64,000 nucleotides of DNA from Flectonema sp. DT1601 (lineage: Eukaryota; Euglenozoa; Diplonemea; Diplonemida; Diplonemidae), in NCBI GenBank assembly GCA_964019425.1, contig OZ025792.1:806001-870000 (forward strand), written 5' to 3'. The notes beneath the pieces were generated by a model, which did no database searches, was not told the origin of the DNA, and was given only the letters and a program-made list of their open reading frames with translations. The position numbers and the translations under genes were made by a program. Positions 20,392 to 29,783 of this stretch are shown piece after piece (the first letter of the stretch is position 1; the number at the start of each line of letters is the position of its first letter).

Positions 20392-22794
20392 TTAGTTCGC
20401 ATCAGGTGACATTGATATCTCTCTTTGACTCTTTAAGTTCATTAGTTCTTTACTGAGTTTTGTATTTACGTCTCTCAACTTCACATTTGACAACATCGTG
20501 TCTTCGATAATGACTTGCATGTCTACATGTTCGCTGTGAATATTAAATAATTTGCTAATGTGCGTCTGCTTTCGTGTGATATCGCGGTTACGACGCGAAA
20601 CTTCGGCTTCAAGAGACCGACGACACTCTTCGGCTGCCCAAGTCTTTTCTTGAAGCTTCTGAAGGAGATCAGTGAGACGAATGTTTTCTTCAGTTAGTTC
20701 AAGAAAACGAGGCTTATCAGAACTCTGAGTAACATCAACTGAGTTAAATGAAGCATCAGCATTTGGCTCAAGTTCGGTACTGGCTCCAAATCTAGATTCC
20801 AGTGTGAGTAAGGACTCGCAGATTTCTTCAGTTTTTGCTATCGCAATGTCAAGCTGATTATGCAAGTCACACTTTTTCGCCACCGCCTTCCTTTTAATTA
20901 TCTCCGTATCGCAGTGTAAGTCAGATACCTCAATCTCTTGGTATTCTTTAACTTGCTCAATTTCGATGAGTCGAGCTTCTACTTCGTCTTTCGCGTGTTT
21001 TATTTCTGCCTGCAGACCAACAACTTCCACCTGAATGGCATCGCATGCTTTCTCTTCTTGTTGATTTTGTGATTCCTTATCGATGAGCTCTTTCATTAGC
21101 TGATTAGACGTTTGGTTCGAATCTGCTAAAGAGTTTTGGATCGCCTCCGCCTTCTGTTTGTACTGCGCAACCTCCTCTTCAATTGGTTCGAGTTCTTTCA
21201 GTTCCGCACGCAGCTCAGTGAGTTCGATTGTAAGTGTTTTTGATTTGTCAAGTTCATCAGCGAGAACCTGTGAGCGTTCCTTCGTCAGATTAGCAAGCCT
21301 GCGTGTGTCTTGAGTGAAAGATTCAATTTCGTGAAAAGTACTTTTCAGTTGCTTAGTAACAACCTGCTGTTTGTCAGATATTTCGAGTATCTCCCTCTCT
21401 GCTGCAATCCAACGCCTACGTGAGTCTCTAAGTTTAGTAACAGCCACTTCAGCCTTCTCAACTCTACCCCGCAGCTTTTCATCCATCTCTCGCATACCTG
21501 CGTTCGACTTTGTTAAACATTCATTTATCTTCATGTGAGTTTCGATTTCTTTCTCGATCTCGCGTATCTTTTTTGCCGTTGAACTCTCCTCTCCATGAAC
21601 TCTGATTAACATTTCCTCTGCTTGTGCGATGTGGCGATCTTTGTCAGAGCTGACAGACTTAACTTTATCCATCAGTTGCTTTACTGTTTCGTTGTAGGCG
21701 TCATTGCCTAGTTTTACTTGTGCGGAAAGGCGCTTGCGTTCTTCAAGTAGTTCTGCATTCTCATCGATGAGATTCGCATGAGTTCTGTTGAGCGCTTTAA
21801 TACTTTTGTCATTTTCTGCGACTTCGTCCTGAAGGGATTCCAGCGCAACATTAGCTGAGTGCGCTTCTTGTTCTACGTCGTCGAGCTGCTGTTTTAATTC
21901 ACTGCGTCGTTCAGTCAACTGCTGTAGCTGCACAGCCAGTTCAATGTGACTGCCTGAATCCGCCCCCAGTAAGACATCGTCCCCATCTCCGTCATCGTTG
22001 TCATGCTCTGGTGGAAGTCCTAATTTTGTTGTGAGTTGCCTGTTTTCCGCAACGAGCTTTCGCATGGATATTTTAATAGCGGCTTCTGTTTGTTTGTAGC
22101 GTTCGACATCAGCAACGATAGTCGTCTTCAATTCTTCGAGACGATTATCCGCATCGAGAGCTTCTTTCGCAACGCTCGATTTTGATATGAGATTCTTGAT
22201 CCGTTTTACATCTTGTTGAGCAGATTCCATAGCACTTTGGGCCTGCGACGCTGTTTTTTTTAACTGCACTGCAAATCTTGAGGCCTTAGCCTCGCGCTGC
22301 GTGAGGTCTCTCGCTGTCGTTCGCAGAGCCACAAAGTCTTTATTTAATTGTTCAAATTCTTCCTCAGGTACATTTGTTAAAACACCTCCACAGTCAGGTA
22401 CTCTACAGTCAAATACGATCATAGAAACGTCTGGGTGAGTTGCTTTACCTAAGACAGCTTTAATATCGTCAAGTGTCGAGGTGCGGGTTCCATTTACTTC
22501 GACTATCTGCATGCCAGTTTTAAATCCGGCTGCTGCTGCTGGAGTATCTTTTGAAACATCGTTAATAATACATTTCCCTGAGTCGATTGTCATACCCAAC
22601 GGTTCATTCATTGATGATCGAACTACCGTTAGTTTTACTTCACCAATAACTCCTCCTTTCGCAGCGGCAGCTGCAATCGCTGGGCTTGAAACATCAAATG
22701 CATTCTGTCCATTTGTTGGTGATCCCGTGGGTGATCCCACCATCCTCGCTGCCTGAGCCCCCAACTTCTTTCGCTTTTCTTCTAAAAACTGCAT
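20392..22794 (-). CDS. PDZ-domain coiled-coil protein
   Basis: This single-exon protein has 800 residues. Residues about 52-130 form a PDZ domain: VKLTVVRSSMNEPLGMTID provides the first strand and a variant carboxylate-binding loop (PLGM), followed by KDTPAAAAGFKTGMQIVEVNG, the hallmark PDZ segment. From about residue 140 to the end, the protein is an almost continuous coiled coil of Glu/Lys/Gln/Leu heptads with a short acidic gap near residue 265 (DNDDGDGDD). PDZ domains bind C-terminal peptides, so this may tether a membrane or flagellar protein to a filament; that role is inferred. The start lies 14 bases after a TTATTAACAACAG acceptor. Confidence 0.85.
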   Translation of the reverse strand: MQFLEEKRKKLGAQAARMVGSPTGSPTNGQNAFDVSSPAIAAAAAKGGVIGEVKLTVVRSSMNEPLGMTIDSGKCIINDVSKDTPAAAAGFKTGMQIVEVNGTRTSTLDDIKAVLGKATHPDVSMIVFDCRVPDCGGVLTNVPEEEFEQLNKDFVALRTTARDLTQREAKASRFAVQLKKTASQAQSAMESAQQDVKRIKNLISKSSVAKEALDADNRLEELKTTIVADVERYKQTEAAIKISMRKLVAENRQLTTKLGLPPEHDNDDGDGDDVLLGADSGSHIELAVQLQQLTERRSELKQQLDDVEQEAHSANVALESLQDEVAENDKSIKALNRTHANLIDENAELLEERKRLSAQVKLGNDAYNETVKQLMDKVKSVSSDKDRHIAQAEEMLIRVHGEESSTAKKIREIEKEIETHMKINECLTKSNAGMREMDEKLRGRVEKAEVAVTKLRDSRRRWIAAEREILEISDKQQVVTKQLKSTFHEIESFTQDTRRLANLTKERSQVLADELDKSKTLTIELTELRAELKELEPIEEEVAQYKQKAEAIQNSLADSNQTSNQLMKELIDKESQNQQEEKACDAIQVEVVGLQAEIKHAKDEVEARLIEIEQVKEYQEIEVSDLHCDTEIIKRKAVAKKCDLHNQLDIAIAKTEEICESLLTLESRFGASTELEPNADASFNSVDVTQSSDKPRFLELTEENIRLTDLLQKLQEKTWAAEECRRSLEAEVSRRNRDITRKQTHISKLFNIHSEHVDMQVIIEDTMLSNVKLRDVNTKLSKELMNLKSQREISMSPDAN

Positions 22795-22925
22795 CGTATT
22801 CCCCGACCTGTTGTTAATAAATACAAATAAATATTTCGCATTGATAACTTCATCGTAATCCTAACCATCGTCTCAACTGTCGACGAGGTTGCGGTCGAAT
22901 CGACTGAACAATCGGAAGGACGGAA

Positions 22926-23702
22926 TCAAATTGCCATCAATGACTTAACAGAAGTGAAAACAGTGATGCTAATAGACCCGCCAACACTCATTCGAAGCAG
23001 TTTTGGCATCAGACCTTTATAGAGAGAGAATACTCCTTCAGATTCGCATATTGAAAAGAGGAGCGATAGAAGAGAAGAATTACTTGGAGAGGATTGCAAT
23101 CTAGACTTCACAACATCAAAGGGAGTATTAAATAAACAACCAAACGCTCCAGCAATAAATCCAGATATAGCTGTCGGAAACATTGACAACTGTGAGATAG
23201 TTCCGAAATAGATTCCTGTCCAAATACCGTTCCGAAACATTGTTGCAGAGAGTCCTGAAAAAAGTGATAACCAACCTTCTTCAGATATAATAGATTTAAG
23301 ACAATGAGAAGGTGATGAGTACCTGTTAAGATTCTCTTTTGATTGCATTCTCACTTTAACAACTTGAAAAGGAGTCACAACCACCGCCTCAGGTAGGGCT
23401 GCGAGGACTCCTGTAACTCCACTTACTAAAACATCACCTGAAATTAATTTATCAATCTCTCCTCTCATGAAATCATAAACAATAAAACAAGTACTTCTAG
23501 CTGCGACAATGCTTCCAATTTCAACCCCACCGCCTCTATAAAACCTTGTTATCCCCCCTTCAGCAACTATCGATTGTACGCTGCTAAGTATTGAGCTATT
23601 CTTTCCTTTATTTAACTGAAATCTTGTTTTAATGAGGTCAAGTGGCTGAACTAACGAAGCCTCAGCTACACCAGCTGCGAACCCGGGTACTAAGGTATCC
23701 AT
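22926..23702 (-). CDS. Mitochondrial carrier, 2-oxodicarboxylate type
   Basis: At 258 residues it is a compact member of the mitochondrial solute carrier family (usual length about 300). All three signature repeats are present: PLDLIKTR, PFQVVKVR and PFDVVKSR, each followed by the expected Gly-rich segment (for example FYRGGGVEIGSI and LYKGLMPKLLR). The motifs TPFQVVKVRMQ, SATMFRNGIWTGIYFG and NTPFDVVKSRLQ closely resemble yeast Odc1/Odc2 and human SLC25A21, which exchange 2-oxoadipate and 2-oxoglutarate across the inner membrane for lysine and tryptophan breakdown. The start is placed right after a CCCACGAG acceptor-like AG. Family is certain; substrate is inferred from resemblance. Confidence 0.88.
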   Translation of the reverse strand: MDTLVPGFAAGVAEASLVQPLDLIKTRFQLNKGKNSSILSSVQSIVAEGGITRFYRGGGVEIGSIVAARSTCFIVYDFMRGEIDKLISGDVLVSGVTGVLAALPEAVVVTPFQVVKVRMQSKENLNRYSSPSHCLKSIISEEGWLSLFSGLSATMFRNGIWTGIYFGTISQLSMFPTAISGFIAGAFGCLFNTPFDVVKSRLQSSPSNSSLLSLLFSICESEGVFSLYKGLMPKLLRMSVGGSISITVFTSVKSLMAI

Positions 23703-24273
23703 CTCGTGGGTACGAGGCTGGGCGAATGTAAATTAATAAAATTTAAGAATTTTGTTTCTACTCAGATGATGAAGTGGAAGCACCAATTCATAGTCGGGAG
23801 GAGCATCAGATTCTTACTGAGTGGGGGAACAATATCTCATCGTAGAAATAAATGAAATAATAACACACAAACTACATAATCACTCTTTAGTTCAAGAGGT
23901 TTGTAACTAATGAAAAAAAAAAAAAAAAAAAACGAGAAATTCGTAAACATCCAAGAACATAATGACTCGTCGTGGTTATTGTTATGGCGTCCAATCACTT
24001 TGTGAACTTCAGTGTAAAAAAGTATAACACATAACTTGTGTTTTCAGCAACTAAATAGTCATTCGTCACACACCTTCCTATTCACCGCACAAAGAGACTT
24101 GTGACTAACGAGGTCACAGAGGAACAAAACAATAAAAAAGAAACACTTCTTCATTTTTAACAAACAAATACTAAACAGACATCGCAAAGAAACAGTAATT
24201 TGGGAACTTCGTATCTCATACCCTCCCAAGGTAGATGATTAAAAGAGAAAACAAAACACGAGTTGAATTTCGT
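23703..24273. other. Spacer with poly(A) tract
   Basis: The stretch contains the 3' flank of the adenylate-kinase-like gene and the leader region of the carrier gene, with an uninterrupted A tract around 23911-23931. No coding potential was recognised. Confidence 0.5.
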
Positions 24274-24945
24274 TTAAATATCGGCTGACTTTGCTTTCAG
24301 GTCTTCGAGAGTACCCAAATTGCTGACCTGAGTAATTATTTCAAGAGCATCATAAAGAGAGAGAACAGGAACTACGTTTGCATTAAATTCCTTTAAACGC
24401 TTCCCAATTGTGTCAGCGTTTACAGGAGGACCAGATTTGAACTGTGATTGTCGAAGTAGGCGAGTTTCACACACTTTTGGAGGGCAAGTAAGTTGAATAC
24501 AGCGACTTGGTTTTATTTGTTTATTTAATCTGATCGCTGCTTTCATAGTTCGAGGAAACCCCTCGACGTACAGAACTTTGCATCCGATTCGTCCATCGAG
24601 AATCTGTTCTATCTTTTCGTCATCAGATGCTTTTGACTTTGAAAGATTTAGTATTTTAACATTATCATTCTTTGATAACTCCTCACAAAGACTGCTACTT
24701 CCAGCACCCGGTGATGAGAGAATGACGTGGATTTCAGCGAGTTCCTCCTTGTTTTGTATGTCTAATCCTCCGTCACTGTGAATCTGTTCAAGTCTTTCTA
24801 ATAAATAAGATAAAGGTTTCTCAGGTGACGTATGTATCAACTCTCTAGCTAATTGTTCAAACAGAATGTGAATACCGTGTTTTGATAAATATTCTTTTGC
24901 ATGTCCAACATCTATTCCGTTTAGAGCTGTTGTTCCGTTTTGCAT
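24274..24945 (-). CDS. Adenylate-kinase-like protein with docking domain and altered P-loop
   Basis: A 223-residue protein in two parts. Residues about 17-58 (YLSKHGIHILFEQLARELI, then PLSYLLERLEQI) resemble the Dpy-30/RIIa-type dimerisation and docking motif placed before kinase domains in axonemal adenylate kinases. Residues about 70-205 follow the adenylate kinase fold: a loop SSPGAGSSSL at the P-loop position, YVEGFPRT matching the NMP-binding DGFPR box, and a lid-region segment with ETRLLRQSQ. The P-loop lacks the canonical GKG/GKT lysine, so phosphotransfer may be lost or weak. A flagellar location is likely by analogy with kinetoplastid flagellar adenylate kinases, but inferred. Confidence 0.75.
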   Translation of the reverse strand: MQNGTTALNGIDVGHAKEYLSKHGIHILFEQLARELIHTSPEKPLSYLLERLEQIHSDGGLDIQNKEELAEIHVILSSPGAGSSSLCEELSKNDNVKILNLSKSKASDDEKIEQILDGRIGCKVLYVEGFPRTMKAAIRLNKQIKPSRCIQLTCPPKVCETRLLRQSQFKSGPPVNADTIGKRLKEFNANVVPVLSLYDALEIITQVSNLGTLEDLKAKSADI

Positions 24946-25227
24946 ATTCTTTGTATTTACTTCAATTATAAGTTAGGTTTAATACTTCTTTTTTTAAATT
25001 GAGTATCATAATAATATGTACTCGTACAACACACACGAAATAAAAACATTGTGTGAACGGGCTGGTAGTAAATAACTATAGATTTCCAGAAAGGATTTAA
25101 CTACTCAACGGAAACTGTGAACTACAAACTAAATGTGAGTTCAAAGTCAAAACACTTACGACATATGACGTACTGAAATAGAGTTGGTCATGTAGACGAA
25201 ACACACGAATGGAACACAAGACGTTAT

Positions 25228-26705
25228 TTACGTCTGCTGCTGCTGTTGCAGGTCGTTTGCCTTCTGCTGAAGCTTCGCTTTCTGCTCAAACATTTCTGTT
25301 TTTTTTATATTGGATTTTGATTTCATTCTAGTCAGACGACTAAAGACACAAATATTAACAAACCTTTTATCAATTTCTTAAACTGAAGAACATTATAATT
25401 GATGAGTCCTATCTTCTTGAAGGAGTCTTCACGCAACAAGCAGACTAAAGCGAGGTACTTATTAACTTCGCGGAGGTAGAGAACTTGTTTCGAATCGAGG
25501 CGAATAACGGCGTATGAATCGCTATCAAAAGGGAAACTGTGCTCTTCATCAACAAGAGCACCAGAACCTGGGTATTCATCAGGTGGAGTACCCTCATCTG
25601 CTATCGCTGGTAAGTCTTCCTCAGATACTTCGTCTACTCCTCCAGCCTGAGAGCTGCAGCCGTAAATCGCTGAAATATCAATTGCGACGTCAATCATATC
25701 AAAACACACTTCGTACATCTGCGCGGTGACTTCGTGCTCATCTTGAGCAACGTATATCTTAGAAAGGACATCAAAAACATAAGCCTTCTCCATCCCGCAC
25801 CTCGTTACTAACATTCCCAACAAGCTAGTGATACACTCGTGAAGGAATCCAATAACTCGATGTACTACTTTACTAAAAGCATCAAAAACAGAATGATCAT
25901 AAATTGATGTCATGTGGTAGTGCACAGCTGTGCTGGTGAATTGCGAGACCTCCAAACCGTTAAAAGTTGGATCCTTTTTCATGCGGTCGGCGATCTCGAT
26001 CTTCAACTCCTCCTCAACAAACCGCTTGACGTCACTGTGCTTTTCTGTTGTAGTATTGTTATGAAATGTTTATTACCATCAGAGTTTGTGTATGTAGAGC
26101 TATATTAAAGTGTTTGTGGACATACCTCTACTTTGTTCTGACTTCAAACAATCAACTTTGTGAATAAATATTTCAAAGTTCTTTGGTTTGTTATCGCCAG
26201 GTGTCGTGACCACTCGAACGATTGTCTGAACCAGTCGCTTAACAGCTTCAGCAGGTGGCCATTTGTCCTGTTTGGGTGTTTAGTCTTTAATATAAATTAT
26301 CAAACCAATACTAACCTGTTAATACCGAAACCGATTCAGGTTTCAATTGTTTAAAACAAAACATACAGCGCAATCGATAACGTAAACGATAGCACCATGA
26401 CCTGAGAAGACTTTGTCCCAATCCATGTCGCTGTCTTCTTCATCAAAGAGGTCCATCAGCTGTCCCGGAAAGTCCCAAATCTGAAATTGCACAAAGCTGC
26501 TGTTCGAAATATCACACTTTTGCATCTTTTGGGAAGTCTCCAACAGAACTGTTTCGTGAGGAGAAACTTTCTGAAATACTACTTTTTGGATACTCGTCTT
26601 TCCACTCTTCTTTAGACCCATCAGTAGAATTCTGGGTTGGTTCTCTTTCAAAGCCATCACTCCTCTTTTAGCTTCTTCTTCCAGTTGTCCATAGCCCTCC
26701 GCCAT
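25228..26705 (-). CDS. RagC/D-type small GTPase (4 exons)
   Basis: Four exons (26705-26367, 26267-26126, 26044-25364, 25295-25228) join into 409 residues, close to RagC length. The introns are 99, 81 and 68 nt, with donors GTATGT or GTTTGT and acceptors ending AACAG. The GTPase motifs are clear: G1 GLKKSGKTS, the RagC-type switch [10 protein letters not shown], and HKVD in place of NKxD, which is diagnostic of RagC/D. A Rag C-terminal roadblock-like region follows, with [23 protein letters not shown] matching the conserved Rag segment. RagC/D pairs with RagA/B on lysosomes or vacuoles to recruit TORC1 when amino acids are plentiful. The C-terminus is Gln-rich. No RagA/B gene is in the window. 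Confidence 0.92.
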
Positions 26706-27193
26706 TTTGTGTTCGCTGGTGAGATTCAAATTATTGCTTCGCAATGTCTCAAATATTGTACAGACTCGTAGTTTTCGAACACTCAGAGAGAGACCCTTCC
26801 TTTACTGATGTGTATGCTGTCTGATTAATAAAATGAGATGTTGCAAACTAAGAATAATCTGCAGGAGAAGAAAAAAAAAACTTCGTCAGGTGGCAGTACA
26901 CCTGACCTCACACTAATCGGACAAGCGGAGCTTTTATTGTACTCCAAAAGTTTGTTACTATACCAACGTGACTTGTGATTACTAATAACAATACACTGCC
27001 ACTGTATTCCAAAAAGTGGCGGGTGGGCCTCTTTTCGCGAATTGCCTTCCGAACGTGTTCCTCAGGCATCAGTTCTTTCTTTTGAAGTTGTTCCGGTACA
27101 CATAACGTGACGTAAATAAAAAGGGGAACCGGGATACACTAATATTGTTTTCAAAACACTAACGTCTACAAGACCTGCAACTAGAGCCACTAC
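26706..27193. other. Spacer with a short protein-like open frame
   Basis: Between SDH2C and RagC/D. On the minus strand 27069-26908 encodes a 53-residue open frame beginning MPEEHVRKAIREKRPTRHF. It extends upstream without a stop for about 25 more codons but without an ATG. It is too short to claim as a gene. The RagC/D acceptor lies at 26716. Confidence 0.3.
26716..26740 (-). promoter_or_regulatory. Putative trans-splice acceptor of the RagC/D gene
   Basis: The minus strand reads AATTTGAATCTCACCAG, ending at 26716, 10 bases before the start codon. The pyrimidine-rich context fits the other leaders in the array. Confidence 0.5.
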
Positions 27194-27946
27194 TTAACTG
27201 GCAGAAAGACGAGTGACACTAGCAGTAGTTGGGTGTACTTCCTTCTTAATCTGCTTAATGACGTGAGCAGGGTTGAGATACTTTGGGCACACAATCGTAC
27301 AGTTCATGACGTTGTGGCACATGTTCAACTTTGGGCTGTTCTCCAAAAGTTCTAATCTCTTATCGAGATCGGCATCAAGCGGCTCGCTGATCCAACGGTA
27401 CGACTGCAGAAGTACAGATGGCCCTGTTTAGTGTTTTAGATGTTCACGTCAGATCACATTATTTACCTCAATCATGAATCATTAAACTTTTACATCATTC
27501 GTATAAAAACAGAGTTTAACATACCCAAAAACACTTCTCTGTTCCACCAGTAAGATGGGCAACTAGAAGTACAACTCGCACAGAGAACGCACTGGTAAAG
27601 ACCTTCGAGTCTGTTTGTTGTTAAATTTCGTCCTGTTTCGCCTTACTACTATCAGAGAAATTACGAAGGTTTTTCGTCACTAATAATTAATAAAAGGGAA
27701 CAACAGTAAATCAGAATAGATAACAAACCTGTTTCTGTTTGAAATGTGAACCTTCGCCTTTAGGTACCATCTGCTAAGGGACCACTCACCAAATCCTCCC
27801 TTGAAGGCGCTCATGCAGACGACTGCTTTTTCGGCGTCTTTCGTAATGTATAATCTTTCTGGAGTTGTCTTCTTAGTGGCGTCTTTGACAATCTTTCGGT
27901 AGTTAAACAACGGAGACGAAAAGCGGTTCTTAATCATCTTGCTCAT
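27194..27946 (-). CDS. SDH2C: Succinate dehydrogenase iron-sulfur subunit, C-terminal half (SDH2C), 3 exons
   Basis: Exons 27946-27729, 27610-27525 and 27423-27194 (introns 118 and 101 nt) give 177 residues. The protein carries the 4Fe-4S box [17 protein letters not shown] and the 3Fe-4S box [17 protein letters not shown], plus [12 protein letters not shown], exactly the order of the C-terminal half of SdhB. The N-terminal half with the 2Fe-2S ferredoxin motif is absent. The 72-residue first exon instead holds a unique N-terminal region. This is the split found in Trypanosoma and Euglena, where SDH2N and SDH2C are separate nuclear genes that assemble into one functional subunit of mitochondrial complex II, passing electrons from FAD to ubiquinone. 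The partner SDH2N is not in the window. Confidence 0.93.
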
Positions 27947-28286
27947 TTTATTTTAATAACCTGAATAATGGATTAGATGTAATTCTGTTGGTCTAAAACA
28001 AAACAAAAATTCTTTTTTTTAAAAAAAAAAAAAATAACCGATTCAAATCGTAAAAAAAAAAAAAAAAACACGATGCGGATTGAAACAACACGAAGTCACG
28101 TTGAAATGTTATTTTCCCATTAAAGAAAACTTTTGTTAATTAAAAAACCCCACCTCACACAGTCCTCACACATTTCAATAAATATATGTGTCAACGGTGG
28201 GATCCAACAGTGTTTTTAAACAGAGACATCTTAAAGACGTCTTAAATTATCTCACAAAGGTTAGTCCAGTAGCCACATTAACAAAG
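27947..28286. other. Spacer with poly(A) tracts
   Basis: The interval before SDH2C contains two A tracts (about 28021-28034 and 28053-28068) and the acceptor CCATTATTCAG before the SDH2C start. No coding potential was seen on the minus strand. Confidence 0.5.
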
Positions 28287-29036
28287 TTAAAAAGGGCTCT
28301 TCGTATCAGAAAGGTAGCTATACTTCCACCACAAGTAAGAAAGCCCATAAGTCTTGAGTCCAATATAAGGTTGGGCTTCAGCTATCGTACCGCTATGTGC
28401 GAAGGTAACGTTTCGGTTAGGAAAAGTAATTCGGTGGGAGCTCTCTTGAGGAGAATAAAAAGAATACATCGTCAGCAGCAGTCGAGAACGGACTCGAATC
28501 CCAAACGCGTTTACCGTCATCGAAGGATTTCGTTTTTCCAACGTTTCGTAAATATATAAAGATCTGGAAATATGATCCAAAGAAAGGACCCGCATCGTTC
28601 TCATGAACGACGACAACGGTTTCTGTTTTGGTCGAAGTGCGTTCTTGTCTATCAGCAACTTGCAGAAAACACGATCTTCGTTACGAAAATTATAATCTCC
28701 CTTTGCGATTTGAGTAATAAAGGTTTTTGACGGATCGGGATCGCGTATTTCCATACCAAGACAATAGACCCATCCTCCAAGAACTACTCCTGTGAAGATA
28801 CTCCCAGGAATGGTTCTGTTCAATCGCTTTCGTCCATTTAAAAATATTTTTGTTGACAACAATCCGACCGCGCACCCAGTCATTTCTTGTTTTCTTCCCA
28901 TCTCTTCATCCATAACCTCAACAAGTCTTCGTTGTGCAGGAAGCGGCAGGGTCTGTCCTTTCTGCCGCTTGAACTTCAAAAAACGTCCCAGCCACGTTAT
29001 GGAGTCCAGCTGTGTGCCCCCCTCCGATGGCTGCAT
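28287..29036 (-). CDS. Small membrane protein, function unknown
   Basis: A 249-residue frame begins MQPSEGGTQLDSITWLGRF. Two hydrophobic segments, about 53-65 (TGCAVGLLSTKIF) and 78-96 (PGSIFTGVVLGGWVYCLGM), could form a helical hairpin in a membrane. A soluble basic region follows. No family was recognised. The C-terminal 80 residues are less protein-like than the rest, so the true 3' end might lie earlier at an unrecognised splice junction. The start follows an ATCGATTAG acceptor-like site. Given its neighbour SDH2C, a mitochondrial role is conceivable, but array neighbours are generally unrelated here. Confidence 0.55.
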   Translation of the reverse strand: MQPSEGGTQLDSITWLGRFLKFKRQKGQTLPLPAQRRLVEVMDEEMGRKQEMTGCAVGLLSTKIFLNGRKRLNRTIPGSIFTGVVLGGWVYCLGMEIRDPDPSKTFITQIAKGDYNFRNEDRVFCKLLIDKNALRPKQKPLSSFMRTMRVLSLDHISRSLYIYETLEKRNPSMTVNAFGIRVRSRLLLTMYSFYSPQESSHRITFPNRNVTFAHSGTIAEAQPYIGLKTYGLSYLWWKYSYLSDTKSPF

Positions 29037-29783
29037 TTTAAACTACTAATCGATTGTAATATTTTGTGATTTGTTAAGAAGCTCAACTGGCAAAGATGAA
29101 ATAAATACCACAAAGCCCAGTAATATTGTTATTAGTTAGTTGTCTCTTTATTCCCAGTCAGTTCTGCTAAGAGTGCTGAGGCAGTCACCACCAAACGTCA
29201 GCAACTTCTCTCATAATTGATTAGAAATTCAGCTGCTGTTTTTGAAAAATAAAAAATATGTTTTAAGAATTAATCTTGACCTCAACAAATACAAAATAAG
29301 AGGGATACGTCGCTAATCAGTTTCTCAAACGGATTGACTTAAAATATGAAGACGAGACTTAACTCAACGGTTGTCCTTTAAAATCCACACAGTAATCGGT
29401 TAGTAACAGCAAAAGAAAAAGAAATGAAAAAGGGGCAAGAATTGAAGAGCATCTTCCTTTTTATTCACAAAGATTTCATCACACAGACACCTTTAACTTC
29501 ACTCAAAGGAAGACCGTTAAGTAGGAAAGGAGTAGAAAATCAGATCAGTCAAAATACCGCCAACCAGATTAGTGAGCTCCGATATCTCTTCTTTTTCACA
29601 TTCTGCTGACGAAAAGTCATTGAAACAAATTATTAATTTGCTTTTTTAGTTTTCTTTTTTTTTCTGGGGGGGGGTGTTGTATATTCTTTACTGGGGTTAC
29701 TTCATGCTGTTAATTCAAAACTAAAACATGGAGCGTTGGGTTAGTCTTAGGAGTAAGAAAGTGCAGAGGTGATTGGAATGTAT
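29037..29783. other. Spacer, no gene seen
   Basis: This is the 3' flank of the PH-domain gene and the leader of the small membrane protein gene. It includes T-rich and G-rich runs around 29645-29675. No protein-like frame was recognised on either strand. Confidence 0.5.

Noticed and set aside
28188-28559. A 123-codon plus-strand frame
   Set aside because: It is the mirror of the minus-strand small membrane protein gene and its codons show no independent protein character.
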